Assembly (NCBI GenBank): GCA_937976335.1
Contig: CALJRW010000008.1
Coordinates: 1-49,518, forward strand
Length of the DNA: 49,518 nucleotides
Direction of reading: 5' to 3'
Origin: an uncultured bacterium
GTDB lineage: Bacteria > Bdellovibrionota_C > UBA2361 > CALJRW01
The position numbers and the translations under genes were made by a program. Below the pieces are notes generated by a model. That model was not told where the DNA came from and searched no databases. It saw only the letters and a program-made list of their open reading frames with translations. Shown piece after piece: positions 15,975 to 24,499 of the stretch (positions within the stretch are counted from its first letter, which is position 1; each line of letters starts with the position of its first letter).

Positions 15975-16247
15975 TATACTTCATGATTACTTGTGATTGT
16001 TATAAAAAAGAAGCTAGCTCTCACAATTGATGCTTTTGTAATAAAGTATGCTTAGGAAAATTGCAAGTAAACAATGTTCCTCTATTATTTCCAATAATCA
16101 TATTTCAGATTATTTCAACATAGCCTTTTGGTATTTTCATATTTATAAGCGTATTAGGAGTATTAAAAATCTCAAGAATCGCTAAACTTAATGTTCTGTG
16201 TGATAGCATCTTACCTATTTATGGCCTTTAAGCTATTATAGCTCTTA

Positions 16248-16952
16248 GTGATAAACGAACTCCTTTATAAAATTCGAGACATTAGAAGCAAAGCCTTATA
16301 TTTAGGAATCCAAAAGCATGTAATTGGAAACGTCTTAGATGTTGGAGGGGGTAATTTTTTTACTCGTTTAAATAAAAGTACAATAGAGTATTCAAATTGG
16401 ACTACAATCGAGCCTAATGCTAAAGAAAGAGCGGACGCGAGTCTAAACTGGAAACTTATTTCAGCAGACGGTTGTAACTTACAATTTGAAGACAATTCAT
16501 ATGACACAATCTTAAATATCCAAGTTTTAGAACACGTATTTGAGCCAATAAAAATGTTTAGTGAAATGGAGCGAGTTTTAAAACCTAATGGTAAAATGCT
16601 TATACTGATTCCCCAAACTTCTAACCTTCATATGGCTCCTAATCATTTTGGAAATTTTACACGCTACTGGACAATTGAAGCAGCAAAAAGGTTTAATTTA
16701 GAAATAGTGGAAATGACACCAATGGGAGGATTTTGGTCGAGTATTGCTTCAAGCTGTGTTTACTTTTTCTTTCATGCGTTTCAATTTCCAGGTTATTTTC
16801 ATGTCAAAGAAAAACGTTCATTTATAACTTTGCTTGCAATGCCTTTTATGTTTCTTTGGGCAATTATTACAATTTGTTTCTCATTGTTATTTTCTTTATT
16901 TGACATTCCAGAAGAAGCGAATAACTATTTTTTTGTTCTTAAAAAAGCGTAA
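16248..16952 (+). CDS. SAM-dependent class I methyltransferase
   Basis: 234 aa. The Methyltransf_11-type core shows the glycine-rich SAM loop VLDVGGGNFFTR (about residue 28), an acidic TIEPNAKERAD turn, the LQFEDNSYDTILNIQVLEHV motif and FSEMERVLKPNGKMLILIPQT. The C-terminal ~60 residues are hydrophobic (LLAMPFMFLWAIITICFSLL), suggesting membrane association. It is the first gene of the glycan island and probably modifies a sugar or lipid-linked glycan. The GTG start lies 8 bp after a TATTAT -10 box, hence possibly leaderless. Confidence 0.85.
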   Translation: MINELLYKIRDIRSKALYLGIQKHVIGNVLDVGGGNFFTRLNKSTIEYSNWTTIEPNAKERADASLNWKLISADGCNLQFEDNSYDTILNIQVLEHVFEPIKMFSEMERVLKPNGKMLILIPQTSNLHMAPNHFGNFTRYWTIEAAKRFNLEIVEMTPMGGFWSSIASSCVYFFFHAFQFPGYFHVKEKRSFITLLAMPFMFLWAIITICFSLLFSLFDIPEEANNYFFVLKKA

Positions 16953-16959
16953 ATTATTG

Positions 16960-17661
16960 ATGAAGCAAAAAAATAAAGTAATGATTAGTCAATCAAATTA
17001 TATTCCGTGGAAAGGTTATTTTGATAATATTAATCAAGTTGATATTTTTTTGATTTACGATGATGCTCAATATACTAAAAGAGATTGGAGAAATAGAAAT
17101 CAAATTAAAACCCCTCAAGGCTTAAAATGGTTATCAATACCTGTTAATGTAAAGGGGAAGTTTGAGCAAAAAATTAATCAGACAATTATTGCAGACCCTG
17201 AGTGGGGTAAAAAGCACTGGGCGAGTATCAAGCAGAACTATTCAAAAGCAGCTTACTTTAAAAACTATAAAGATGTTTTTGAAGAGCTATATAAAGATAC
17301 AAGCGAGCTTAATTTATCAAAAGTAAATCAAAGTTTTATTAAAACAATCAACGGAATTTTAGGAATAAAAACAAAAATATTAAGAAGTGACGATTATGAA
17401 TTAAGTGAAGGTAAAAATGAGCGCTTGCTTGATTTATGTATCACGCTAAATACAAGTGAGTATTATTCAGGTCCTGCTGCAAAATCTTATCTAGATGTTT
17501 CCTTATTTGAATCGAAAGGAGTAAAAGTAAATTTTTTTTCATATGCTGGTTATCCAGAATATAAACAACAATATGAAGGCTTTGAGCATGGTGTGAGCAT
17601 ATTGGATTTACTCTTTAATGAAGGGGAAAACGCAACTAAGTATATGTTATCATTTAAATAA
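16960..17661 (+). CDS. WbqC-like family protein
   Basis: From the ATG at 16960 the protein is 233 aa and starts with the family hallmark MISQSNYIPWKGYFDNINQVDIFLIYDDAQYTKRDWRNRN. Conserved NQIKTPQGLKWLSIPV and the C-terminal YPEYKQQYEGFEHGVSILDLLFNEG also match PF08889. An upstream extension to 16834 would overlap the methyltransferase and is rejected. WbqC proteins occur in O-antigen and other polysaccharide clusters and are presumed to act in nucleotide-sugar or glycan modification; the exact reaction for this one is unknown. It lies 7 bp after the methyltransferase stop. Confidence 0.9.
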   Translation: MKQKNKVMISQSNYIPWKGYFDNINQVDIFLIYDDAQYTKRDWRNRNQIKTPQGLKWLSIPVNVKGKFEQKINQTIIADPEWGKKHWASIKQNYSKAAYFKNYKDVFEELYKDTSELNLSKVNQSFIKTINGILGIKTKILRSDDYELSEGKNERLLDLCITLNTSEYYSGPAAKSYLDVSLFESKGVKVNFFSYAGYPEYKQQYEGFEHGVSILDLLFNEGENATKYMLSFK

Positions 17662-17746
17662 ATTGATTTATGAGAATATTTTTATTTTTTTACATCTAAA
17701 TCTGTAGATAATTTTATATAGAGCTACTTTTGTTTGAGATTGTAAA

Positions 17747-18376
17747 TTGGAAACACTAAAAAAAATAAGTGACTACTATTCTGAGAAAGTGATTGCATAT
17801 GGTGCTACTCCAAAAGGGGTTGATTGGAATGGAGAAGAATCACAAAAAATTAGATTTAATCAGCTTACAAAAGTTATTGAACAATCTAGAGAAAGCTTTA
17901 CTGTTCTCGATTATGGCTCAGGATATGGAGCTTTGTATGATTATTTACAAAACTTTACTGACCGAGAAATGCACTATATTGGCTACGATATCGCAGAAGC
18001 AATGGTTCTAGCTGGTAGGGAAAAATACAAGGAAGTTCAAAATGTAAATTTTTTTACTGAACTATCTCAAAATAAAACTTATGATTATGTAATTGCTAGT
18101 GGTATTTTTAATGTACGTCTAACTACGTCAGATGAGGATTGGGAGAAATACATTTTTGAAACTTTAACATCCTTCAATACATTAGCAAAAAAAGGCTTTT
18201 CATTTAATATGCTAACTAGTTATTCTGATGAAGATAAGATGAGAGATTATTTGTATTACGCAGTTCCTGAAGCGATGTTTTCTTTTACAAAAAATAATTT
18301 CTCAAAGCATGTTGCTCTTTTACATGATTACCCTTTGTATGAGTTCTCAATTTTGGTTAAGAAGTTTTACGAGTAA
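17747..18376 (+). CDS. SAM-dependent class I methyltransferase
   Basis: 209 aa. The SAM-binding loop is VLDYGSGYGALYDYL (about residue 48), followed by YIGYDIAEAMVLAGRE and the YDYVIASGIFNVRL strand. It lacks membrane helices and is cytosolic. The MKQ...YSEKVIAYGATPKGVDWNG-like N-terminus resembles methyltransferases found next to WbqC genes. The start is the TTG at 17747; no better ATG gives the complete fold. Likely a sugar methyltransferase of the glycan island. Confidence 0.82.
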   Translation: METLKKISDYYSEKVIAYGATPKGVDWNGEESQKIRFNQLTKVIEQSRESFTVLDYGSGYGALYDYLQNFTDREMHYIGYDIAEAMVLAGREKYKEVQNVNFFTELSQNKTYDYVIASGIFNVRLTTSDEDWEKYIFETLTSFNTLAKKGFSFNMLTSYSDEDKMRDYLYYAVPEAMFSFTKNNFSKHVALLHDYPLYEFSILVKKFYE

Positions 18377-18382
18377 TTTGAT

Positions 18383-19324
18383 ATGAAACTAAGTATTGTA
18401 GTTCCAATTTACAATTCAGAAAAAAGCATAAAAGAATTGCATCAAAAATTGGAAGAAGAAGTGTTTTCAAAGTATTCTGGAAATTTAATACTAGTGAATG
18501 ATGGTAGTTCTGATAATTCACATATTCTTTGCAAAGAATTAGCTGAAAAATATCCAGATAGAGTAAAATATATATTATTCCATAAAAATTTTGGTCAAAT
18601 TAATGCTCTTATGTGTGGGTTAAGAGAAGTTAACAGTGAAGTTTGTGTTCTTATGGATGACGATCTTCAGAATCCTCCAAGTGAAGTTAAAAAGCTTGTT
18701 GAAGCGATAGATGATGGCTTTGATTTCGCTTATGGTGTATCAGACGAAATTAGAGCTGATAATTTTAGAATTTTTGGAAGTCGTATTACTAATAAGTTAT
18801 TAGAGTTTTTCTTAGGCAAGCCAAAAGGTCTTTATCCATCAAGCTTTATGTCTCTTAGTGCAGGCATGGTTGAAAGAATCATAGATTACGATGGACCTTA
18901 TCCTTATATTGCGGGATTGTTATTTAGAATTAGTCATAATGGCACTAATGTAAAAGTAGAACATAAAGAAAGAAAATACGGAAAATCTCAATATAACATT
19001 AGGCGTTTAGTTAGTTTATGGTTAAGAGGAATGACTAATTTCTCAGTTGTGCCTTTAAGAATAACTTCTTTTTTTGGTTTTATTACGGCAACTTTAGGTT
19101 TTTTAATAATACTCTATCTTTTAATTTCTAGAATTTTATTACAAGAATATTTAAGTGGTTGGTTTTCTACAATTGCAGTTATCTTAGTTTTTTGTGGTAT
19201 TCAATTAGTTGCCCTTGGAATATTAGGTGAATATGTAGGTAGAATTTTTATGTTAATGAATAAGTCTCCCCAGTATTCGGTAAGAGAGAAATATAATTGT
19301 GGTAAATCAAAGGAAAATTTATGA
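18383..19324 (+). CDS. GtrB/ArnC-type family 2 glycosyltransferase
   Basis: 313 aa. The GT2 domain (1-230) has the SIVVPIYNSEKSI start, ILVNDGSSDNS, FGQINALMCGL and the metal-binding MDDDLQNPPSEV motif. Two membrane helices follow (about 232-255 and 265-290), which is the layout of polyprenyl-phosphate sugar transferases such as GtrB, ArnC or DPM1. It probably makes an undecaprenyl-phosphate sugar that feeds a GT-C enzyme such as the membrane protein at 20860. Its stop overlaps the next gene by four bases. Confidence 0.92.
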   Translation: MKLSIVVPIYNSEKSIKELHQKLEEEVFSKYSGNLILVNDGSSDNSHILCKELAEKYPDRVKYILFHKNFGQINALMCGLREVNSEVCVLMDDDLQNPPSEVKKLVEAIDDGFDFAYGVSDEIRADNFRIFGSRITNKLLEFFLGKPKGLYPSSFMSLSAGMVERIIDYDGPYPYIAGLLFRISHNGTNVKVEHKERKYGKSQYNIRRLVSLWLRGMTNFSVVPLRITSFFGFITATLGFLIILYLLISRILLQEYLSGWFSTIAVILVFCGIQLVALGILGEYVGRIFMLMNKSPQYSVREKYNCGKSKENL

Positions 19325-20751
19325 CAAGTAAAACTTATGATTTTATAATTGTTGGTAATGGTGCATTAGGCAATGCAATAGCTTTATCTTTAAGCGAAAA
19401 AGGGAAAGGTCAAAAAATTGCAATGATTGGTCCAAGAGAAAGACCAGGCTGTGCATCTTTGGCAGCAGGTGCAATGTTAAATGCTTTTGCTGAACTTGAG
19501 TACGGATCGTTAGATCATGAAACGCCGAGAAAAAAATTTGATGCAGCAGTAGAAGCTGCAAATCTTTGGCCAGCGCATTTAGAAAAAATTAATGCAAAGA
19601 GTGGAATAAGCCCTGTAACAATTAAAGAAGGAACTCAATTAGTTAGTAATGCATGTGCCTCGGATTTAGATGATCTTAATTTTAAGGCGATTATCGACTA
19701 TATGGATGAATACAATGAGCCTTATAGTGAACTTGACCCTAAAGAAATTGAAGGAATTGCACCTGAGCCTCAAGCTAGACCTATGAGAGCTGTACTTCTA
19801 GAAAGAGAGGGAAGCGTTGCTTCGAGACACTTGTTTAATGCATATGATAGTTTTTTTGCTAAAACTGAGAATGTTGATTTGATTGATAAGTTTGTAGAAA
19901 AAATAAATATTAAGGGTAAAAATAAGCAACTCATAACAAATGATGGAGATGTGTATGAAGCGCCTCATATAATTCTTGCCAGTGGTGTTCATACTCAAAA
20001 AATGATTGACCAAGTTGGATTAACAGCAAAAATACCAAGACTTTTTTATGGTATTGGAACTTCAATAATTTTAAAATCAAATACTGAAATTCCGTCTAAA
20101 GTTTTTAGAACTCCGAATAGAGGGCTTGCTTGTGGAATTTATGTTGTCCCTTATGAAGATAATTACTGTTATGTAGGAGCTACAAATTTTGTTTGTCCTT
20201 GGCCAATTGCAGAACCAAGAATAACTAGTGTTCATAGCTTGCTAGAATCTGCGATGGAACAAGTTAATACTTCTTTTTATAAAGGTCATATTCATAAAAT
20301 CATAGTTGGTTACAGACCTACTACCTTAGATACTTTTCCTTTAATAGGAGAAACTTCTTGTGAAGGTCTTTGGATTACTACAGGAACTAAAAGAGATGGA
20401 TTTCATATGTCACCAAAAATTGGTGCTGAAATAGCTTCAGCAATTTTTGAAAGAACTACCCCATTAAATAATATATTTAAACCCGAAAGAAATCTTATTG
20501 TAACTATGAATAAAGAAGAGGCTATAGAAAAGTCTGTACTTCATCTTCTTTCTTCTGGATATCAACATGAACTTCGTTTGCCAAAATCAAACTGGAATCA
20601 AATGTTAATTGATGCTTTAAGAAGAAGCGTTGAAGAAGCTTACGACAAAGCTGGCTTTAGTGATGAAAGTTTTGGTATCCCTCCTGAGATGATTGATATG
20701 TATCGATATGGGCATGCGAAAGAGAATTTAGAGAATATGGGAGTTACTTAG
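19321..20751 (+). CDS. FAD-dependent DAO-family oxidoreductase
   Basis: 476 aa. The FAD-binding Rossmann motif IVGNGALGNAIALSL lies at the N-terminus, and a typical DAO (PF01266) body follows: SLAAGAMLNAFAE, LEREGSVASRHLFNA, APHIILASGVHTQKM and the C-terminal GYRPTTLDTFPLIGETSCEGLWITTGTKRDGF. About 80 residues extend beyond the usual DAO end. Family members oxidise amino acids or other C-N bonds; its place in a polysaccharide island, translationally coupled to GT2, suggests action on an aminosugar or its acyl group, which is inference. The 3' end takes part in a long inverted repeat that spans the stop codon. Confidence 0.82.
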   Translation: MTSKTYDFIIVGNGALGNAIALSLSEKGKGQKIAMIGPRERPGCASLAAGAMLNAFAELEYGSLDHETPRKKFDAAVEAANLWPAHLEKINAKSGISPVTIKEGTQLVSNACASDLDDLNFKAIIDYMDEYNEPYSELDPKEIEGIAPEPQARPMRAVLLEREGSVASRHLFNAYDSFFAKTENVDLIDKFVEKINIKGKNKQLITNDGDVYEAPHIILASGVHTQKMIDQVGLTAKIPRLFYGIGTSIILKSNTEIPSKVFRTPNRGLACGIYVVPYEDNYCYVGATNFVCPWPIAEPRITSVHSLLESAMEQVNTSFYKGHIHKIIVGYRPTTLDTFPLIGETSCEGLWITTGTKRDGFHMSPKIGAEIASAIFERTTPLNNIFKPERNLIVTMNKEEAIEKSVLHLLSSGYQHELRLPKSNWNQMLIDALRRSVEEAYDKAGFSDESFGIPPEMIDMYRYGHAKENLENMGVT

Positions 20752-20781
20752 TTTAAAAAACTCCCAGATTCTCTAAATCTC
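20722..20781. repeat. Stop-codon-spanning inverted repeat
   Basis: The last coding bases of the oxidoreductase (20722-20745, containing gagaatttagagaat) are complementary to 20759-20781 (aactcccagattctctaaat) with only two differences over ~23 bp. The hairpin includes the stop codon in its loop region. It is likely a terminator or processing structure; part of its sequence resembles the repeat at 4611-4701. Confidence 0.7.
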
Positions 20782-20848
20782 TAGAACTCTACGTCACTAA
20801 GAACTTAAATCAAAAATTCCTATCTTTATTTCCCAAACATTTACCCAC

Positions 20849-20854
20849 TATAAT
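20849..20854 (+). promoter_or_regulatory. Putative -10 box, leaderless start of the GT-C-like gene
   Basis: A perfect TATAAT ends 5 bp before the ATG at 20860, so the transcript would begin at or very near the A of the start codon. No Shine-Dalgarno is present. The -35 region is weak. Confidence 0.45.
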
Positions 20855-20859
20855 AAGAC

Positions 20860-22410
20860 ATGAATTTTCTTAGCAAAAACAGATTAATAATCTCAATACT
20901 CTATCTCTTTTTAGCTCTATTCCTCTCTGACTCCTTATTTCTTTTTCGACCACCTTACTGGGACAACATCATGGGATGTTTTTCAGAAGGGGTTTGGTTA
21001 TACAAGAATAACTGGGATTTTTTAAAGTTAATGTTTGAAGAGCCTAGTTATGATGCGGGAGGAGCTAGGACTTATTTAATTTCTATTTACCCAAGTTTTA
21101 TAGCTTTTTTATATAAAATATTTTCAGGAAATAGCAAAAGTGTTTTTTTTGTTTTACATGTTTATAACTTACTCATTGGGATTCTATGTTTAACTTATTT
21201 TAATAAAATCTTATCAAAGATTTTTGAATCAATAAGCATAAGATTTTTTATACTGATGCTTTTAGGAACTTCTCCTTTGTTTCTTTCTCAAGTTGCTAGC
21301 TTAGGACAAGATTTATCAATTTGTTTTTTTACTATTCTTAGCCTTTATTTCTACTTAGATAAAAGAAAAACACCAACATTTATTGCAATAATGTCTGGTT
21401 TTCTTGTTAAGGGCTCAATATTTATGTTTGGAGCAAGCTTAGCGATTTATGAGTTTATGCAAGTTCTAAGATTTAAGGACTTAAAAAGACTTAAATGGTC
21501 TTTTGCTTTTTCATTGCCTTTTATCATTTATTATATTTTTTCAATAATTGCTCAAAAATATTTTTATCTACCTGGGACAACTTTTTATTTAAGATATGAT
21601 TTACTTATAAATCCATTAGAATTTGTTAAAAACTTTATTGGCTTTAGAAAAAATGCTCTACCTGAGATTCTTCTCGTAATAAATGTATTAAGTCTTTTAA
21701 CTTGCCTATTTAGCGTTTTTTCTAAAAATGTGAGGCAAAAAATTTGTAGTACTGATAAACAAGATTTGTTGTTATTCTTGTTTTTTGGTTTACTAGTTTT
21801 TCAAACATTAGTAACACTTGCTTCGATTCCAGTTCCACGTTATTTTATTTGGTTTTTACCACACTCTATACTTCTCTTTACTGTTCTATTAGTAAGAAAT
21901 AATAAACACATTGCTAGTTATGTTTTTATAGCTCTAATTCTCTTAGCTACTGTTAACACTAAAGGTTATATTTCTAATAGTTTCTGGCAAAGGAGATACA
22001 CTAACGCTGGCCATATTTTAGAAACAACACTTTTAAAACAAGATTTAATTTCTAGAGATTTAGAACTAATTTCAAATTTAGAAAAAGATTTTTCTAATAA
22101 AGTTTTTGTTACCGAAAGAGCTTATTTTTCGATGATTACCGAGCCTCTTTTTGGATATGTAAAACAACCCCTAAAAGCTATCTTTTTAAAGCAAGGAGGG
22201 TCAGTTAATCTATATAAAGATAAACCAAGAGATAGGATATGGTTAGAGCCAAATAATCACTATATGCCGAGAGCCGCTTTTACGACCAAAGATTGGCAAA
22301 AAGCTTGTTATAGCTACGTTTCCGATGCCCATGAAGTAAGAATTAATTTTCCTAAAGATATGTATCTTGAGAACCGAGAGAAAATACGTGGCTTTTTAAG
22401 ATGTGATTAA
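20860..22410 (+). CDS. Polytopic membrane protein, probable GT-C type glycosyltransferase
   Basis: 516 aa with about ten membrane helices. The first external loop has FRPPYWDNIMGCFSEG with an acidic residue after the first helix, the place of the catalytic Asp in GT-C enzymes (PMT/ArnT-like), and a large C-terminal soluble part (about residues 390-516). These enzymes take sugars from polyprenyl-phosphate donors on the outer face of the membrane, which would match the GtrB-like GT2 upstream. Sequence identity to a named family is not clear, so the call rests on topology and context. Confidence 0.7.
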   Translation: MNFLSKNRLIISILYLFLALFLSDSLFLFRPPYWDNIMGCFSEGVWLYKNNWDFLKLMFEEPSYDAGGARTYLISIYPSFIAFLYKIFSGNSKSVFFVLHVYNLLIGILCLTYFNKILSKIFESISIRFFILMLLGTSPLFLSQVASLGQDLSICFFTILSLYFYLDKRKTPTFIAIMSGFLVKGSIFMFGASLAIYEFMQVLRFKDLKRLKWSFAFSLPFIIYYIFSIIAQKYFYLPGTTFYLRYDLLINPLEFVKNFIGFRKNALPEILLVINVLSLLTCLFSVFSKNVRQKICSTDKQDLLLFLFFGLLVFQTLVTLASIPVPRYFIWFLPHSILLFTVLLVRNNKHIASYVFIALILLATVNTKGYISNSFWQRRYTNAGHILETTLLKQDLISRDLELISNLEKDFSNKVFVTERAYFSMITEPLFGYVKQPLKAIFLKQGGSVNLYKDKPRDRIWLEPNNHYMPRAAFTTKDWQKACYSYVSDAHEVRINFPKDMYLENREKIRGFLRCD

Positions 22411-22446
22411 TATTTTATAGTAATATAAACATACAAAGGGAAAAAC

Positions 22447-23511
22447 GTGTCAAAAGAATCATATAATTTTTTTAAGAAACTACTCGCAACTCCAAGTCCA
22501 ACTGGATACGAGCAAAAAATACAAAAAGTAGTAAAGACGAGAATGTCGCAATATGCTGACTCTATTAAAACTGATTTGCACGGTAATGTAATAGTTAGCT
22601 TGAACGAAAAAGCTCCTAGAAAAATTATGTTAGCTGGGCACTGCGATCAAATTGGTTTTATGGTTCGATATATTGCAGATAATGGTTTTATATATCTTAC
22701 GCCGCTTGGAGGGATTGATCTAAAAGTTCTTCAAGGTAGTACAGTTCTAATTCATAATCGAAAAGGGAAAGTTAAAGGCTTAATCGGAAAAACTCCAATA
22801 CATCATGAAAAACCTGAAGATAGAAAAAAGTTAACTGTTAATTGGGATTCAGTTTGGGTTGATATTGGTGCTAAAGATAGAAAACAAGCTGAAAAAAAAG
22901 TTGAGCTTGGAGACCCAGTTACTTTTGAGCTAAATCATATTGATTTTGATAATGGAATGATAGGTGGTCCTGGTATAGATAACAAAGCTGGTGTTTTTGT
23001 AGTGATGGAAGCTCTTAGATTATGTAAAGGCAAGAAGCTTAACTTTGGAGTTTATGCAGTTAGTACAGTGCAAGAAGAAGTTGGTTTAAGAGGTGCTGGA
23101 ACTTCAAGTTATGGTATTAATCCGGAAGTAGGTATAGCAGTGGATGTCACTCATGCATCGGATAATCCTGGATATACTAAGAAAAATGAAGCTCCTGTAG
23201 TACTTGGAAACGGACCAGTTCTTCATAGAGGACCAAGTATTAATCCAGTAGTTGATGAGTATCTTCAAAAAACTGCTAAGAAAAATAAGATTAAGTATCA
23301 AATTAGCCCTGGAGGAAGATTGCTTCCTAACGACACTTCTGCAATTCAAGTTGCAAGAGCTGGGGTAGCTTGTGGTTGTATTTCGATTCCAAATCGATAC
23401 ATGCACACTCAAGTTGAAATGTGTTCTTTTAAAGACTTGCAAGATGCAGCAAAGCTAATTGCAAAATTTATACAAGATTTACCAAAAAGCGCTAATTTCA
23501 CACCCAGATAG
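22447..23511 (+). CDS. M42-family metallo-aminopeptidase
   Basis: 354 aa, complete. The metal site residues of the M42/TET family are present: AGHCDQIG, GIDNKAGVF (bridging Asp), QEEVGLRGA (catalytic Glu plus ligand), VDVTHASD and the final MHTQVEM His. The family forms tetrahedral dodecamers that trim peptides in the cytosol; some members act as glutamyl aminopeptidase or endoglucanase-labelled proteins. The GTG start is preceded by an AAAGGG ribosome site. It interrupts the glycan genes and may simply share the transcript. Confidence 0.92.
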   Translation: MSKESYNFFKKLLATPSPTGYEQKIQKVVKTRMSQYADSIKTDLHGNVIVSLNEKAPRKIMLAGHCDQIGFMVRYIADNGFIYLTPLGGIDLKVLQGSTVLIHNRKGKVKGLIGKTPIHHEKPEDRKKLTVNWDSVWVDIGAKDRKQAEKKVELGDPVTFELNHIDFDNGMIGGPGIDNKAGVFVVMEALRLCKGKKLNFGVYAVSTVQEEVGLRGAGTSSYGINPEVGIAVDVTHASDNPGYTKKNEAPVVLGNGPVLHRGPSINPVVDEYLQKTAKKNKIKYQISPGGRLLPNDTSAIQVARAGVACGCISIPNRYMHTQVEMCSFKDLQDAAKLIAKFIQDLPKSANFTPR

Positions 23512-23531
23512 GTTAGATGAGATAACATTTA

Positions 23532-24386
23532 GTGAAAAAAGAAAAACTAAAAGAAATACTTGCTTGCCCTAAATGTCAGTCTAAACTAGTACTTCAAAGT
23601 GATAATTTTACTTGCTCAAGTTGTGGCAAAGTAGGGCAAGTCGAAGATAGTAAATTTGTTTTTTTTAAAATAGATACTGAAGTTAGTACAGCTTCTGGAT
23701 TCTTGTCACAATGTAAAGAATTTATTAAAACAAGATTCCCAAAGCTATATCCTCAAATTATTGATTGGATTTCTCCTGTGTATTCTTCGAGAAAACAAGC
23801 TAAGTGGACATTAAGGGGAGTTGATGATGCAGAAAAAATTATTCTTAATTTAGGAAGCGGTTGTAGTGATTTATCAGAGAACGTAATAAATGTTGATATT
23901 TACCCATACAAGCCAGCAGATTTATTAGCTTCAATTCACAGTTTGCCAATTGCTTCAAATTCAGTAGATATCATTTTAAGCATTGCTTGTTTAGAACATA
24001 TTGAAGATCCTCAAAGAGTGGTTAAAGAAATGTATAGAATTTTAAAACCTGGTGGTCTTATAAGATGTGCAATTCCCTTTATGCAAGGCATTCACGGCTC
24101 GCCCGATGATTATCAAAGATATACCCCAAACGGATTAAAAACTTTATTTAAGGATTTTAGTGTAAATGAAGTAAGAGTCTCTGCTGGACCTGCGTCAACT
24201 TTGGTGTGGATACTACAAGAGTGGTTTGCAATTTTACTTTCATTTGGAATAAAACCACTGTATTGGTTTTGGTATATAATTGGATTTATTCTTAGTCCAA
24301 TTAAGCTTCTAGATATTTTCTTAAATAATCATCCAATGGCTGAGCAAATTGCTTCTGTTTTTGCTATTGAGGTTCGGAAAAAGTGA
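23532..24386 (+). CDS. Methyltransferase with N-terminal zinc ribbon
   Basis: 284 aa. The N-terminus has a Trm112-like four-cysteine zinc ribbon (CPKCQSKL...CSSCGKV). A Methyltransf_11 core follows: ILNLGSGCSDLSENVINVDI, LPIASNSVDIILSIACLEHI and EMYRILKPGGLIRCAIPFMQG. The C-terminal hydrophobic segment (LSFGIKPLYWFWYIIGFIL) could anchor it to the membrane. This combination is common among methyltransferases of polysaccharide clusters. The GTG start lies 20 bp after the M42 gene. Confidence 0.87.
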   Translation: MKKEKLKEILACPKCQSKLVLQSDNFTCSSCGKVGQVEDSKFVFFKIDTEVSTASGFLSQCKEFIKTRFPKLYPQIIDWISPVYSSRKQAKWTLRGVDDAEKIILNLGSGCSDLSENVINVDIYPYKPADLLASIHSLPIASNSVDIILSIACLEHIEDPQRVVKEMYRILKPGGLIRCAIPFMQGIHGSPDDYQRYTPNGLKTLFKDFSVNEVRVSAGPASTLVWILQEWFAILLSFGIKPLYWFWYIIGFILSPIKLLDIFLNNHPMAEQIASVFAIEVRKK

Positions 24387-24499
24387 AGACACATAACTAC
24401 ATGTAATCACTAACTTTCATATGTTTTTTAAGTATATTAACCTAAGATTTAATAAAAAAAATCTGATTCCTCACTTTGTATCCTTGCATCTAAAAAAGG

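Noticed and set aside
16834..16959. N-terminal extension of the WbqC protein to 16834
   Set aside because: Would overlap the methyltransferase by 119 bp and adds a Phe/Leu/Cys-rich string; the family N-terminus starts just after the ATG at 16960.
23104..23442. 112-aa frame antisense to the M42 peptidase
   Set aside because: Fully inside a well-conserved gene on the other strand and without any motif.
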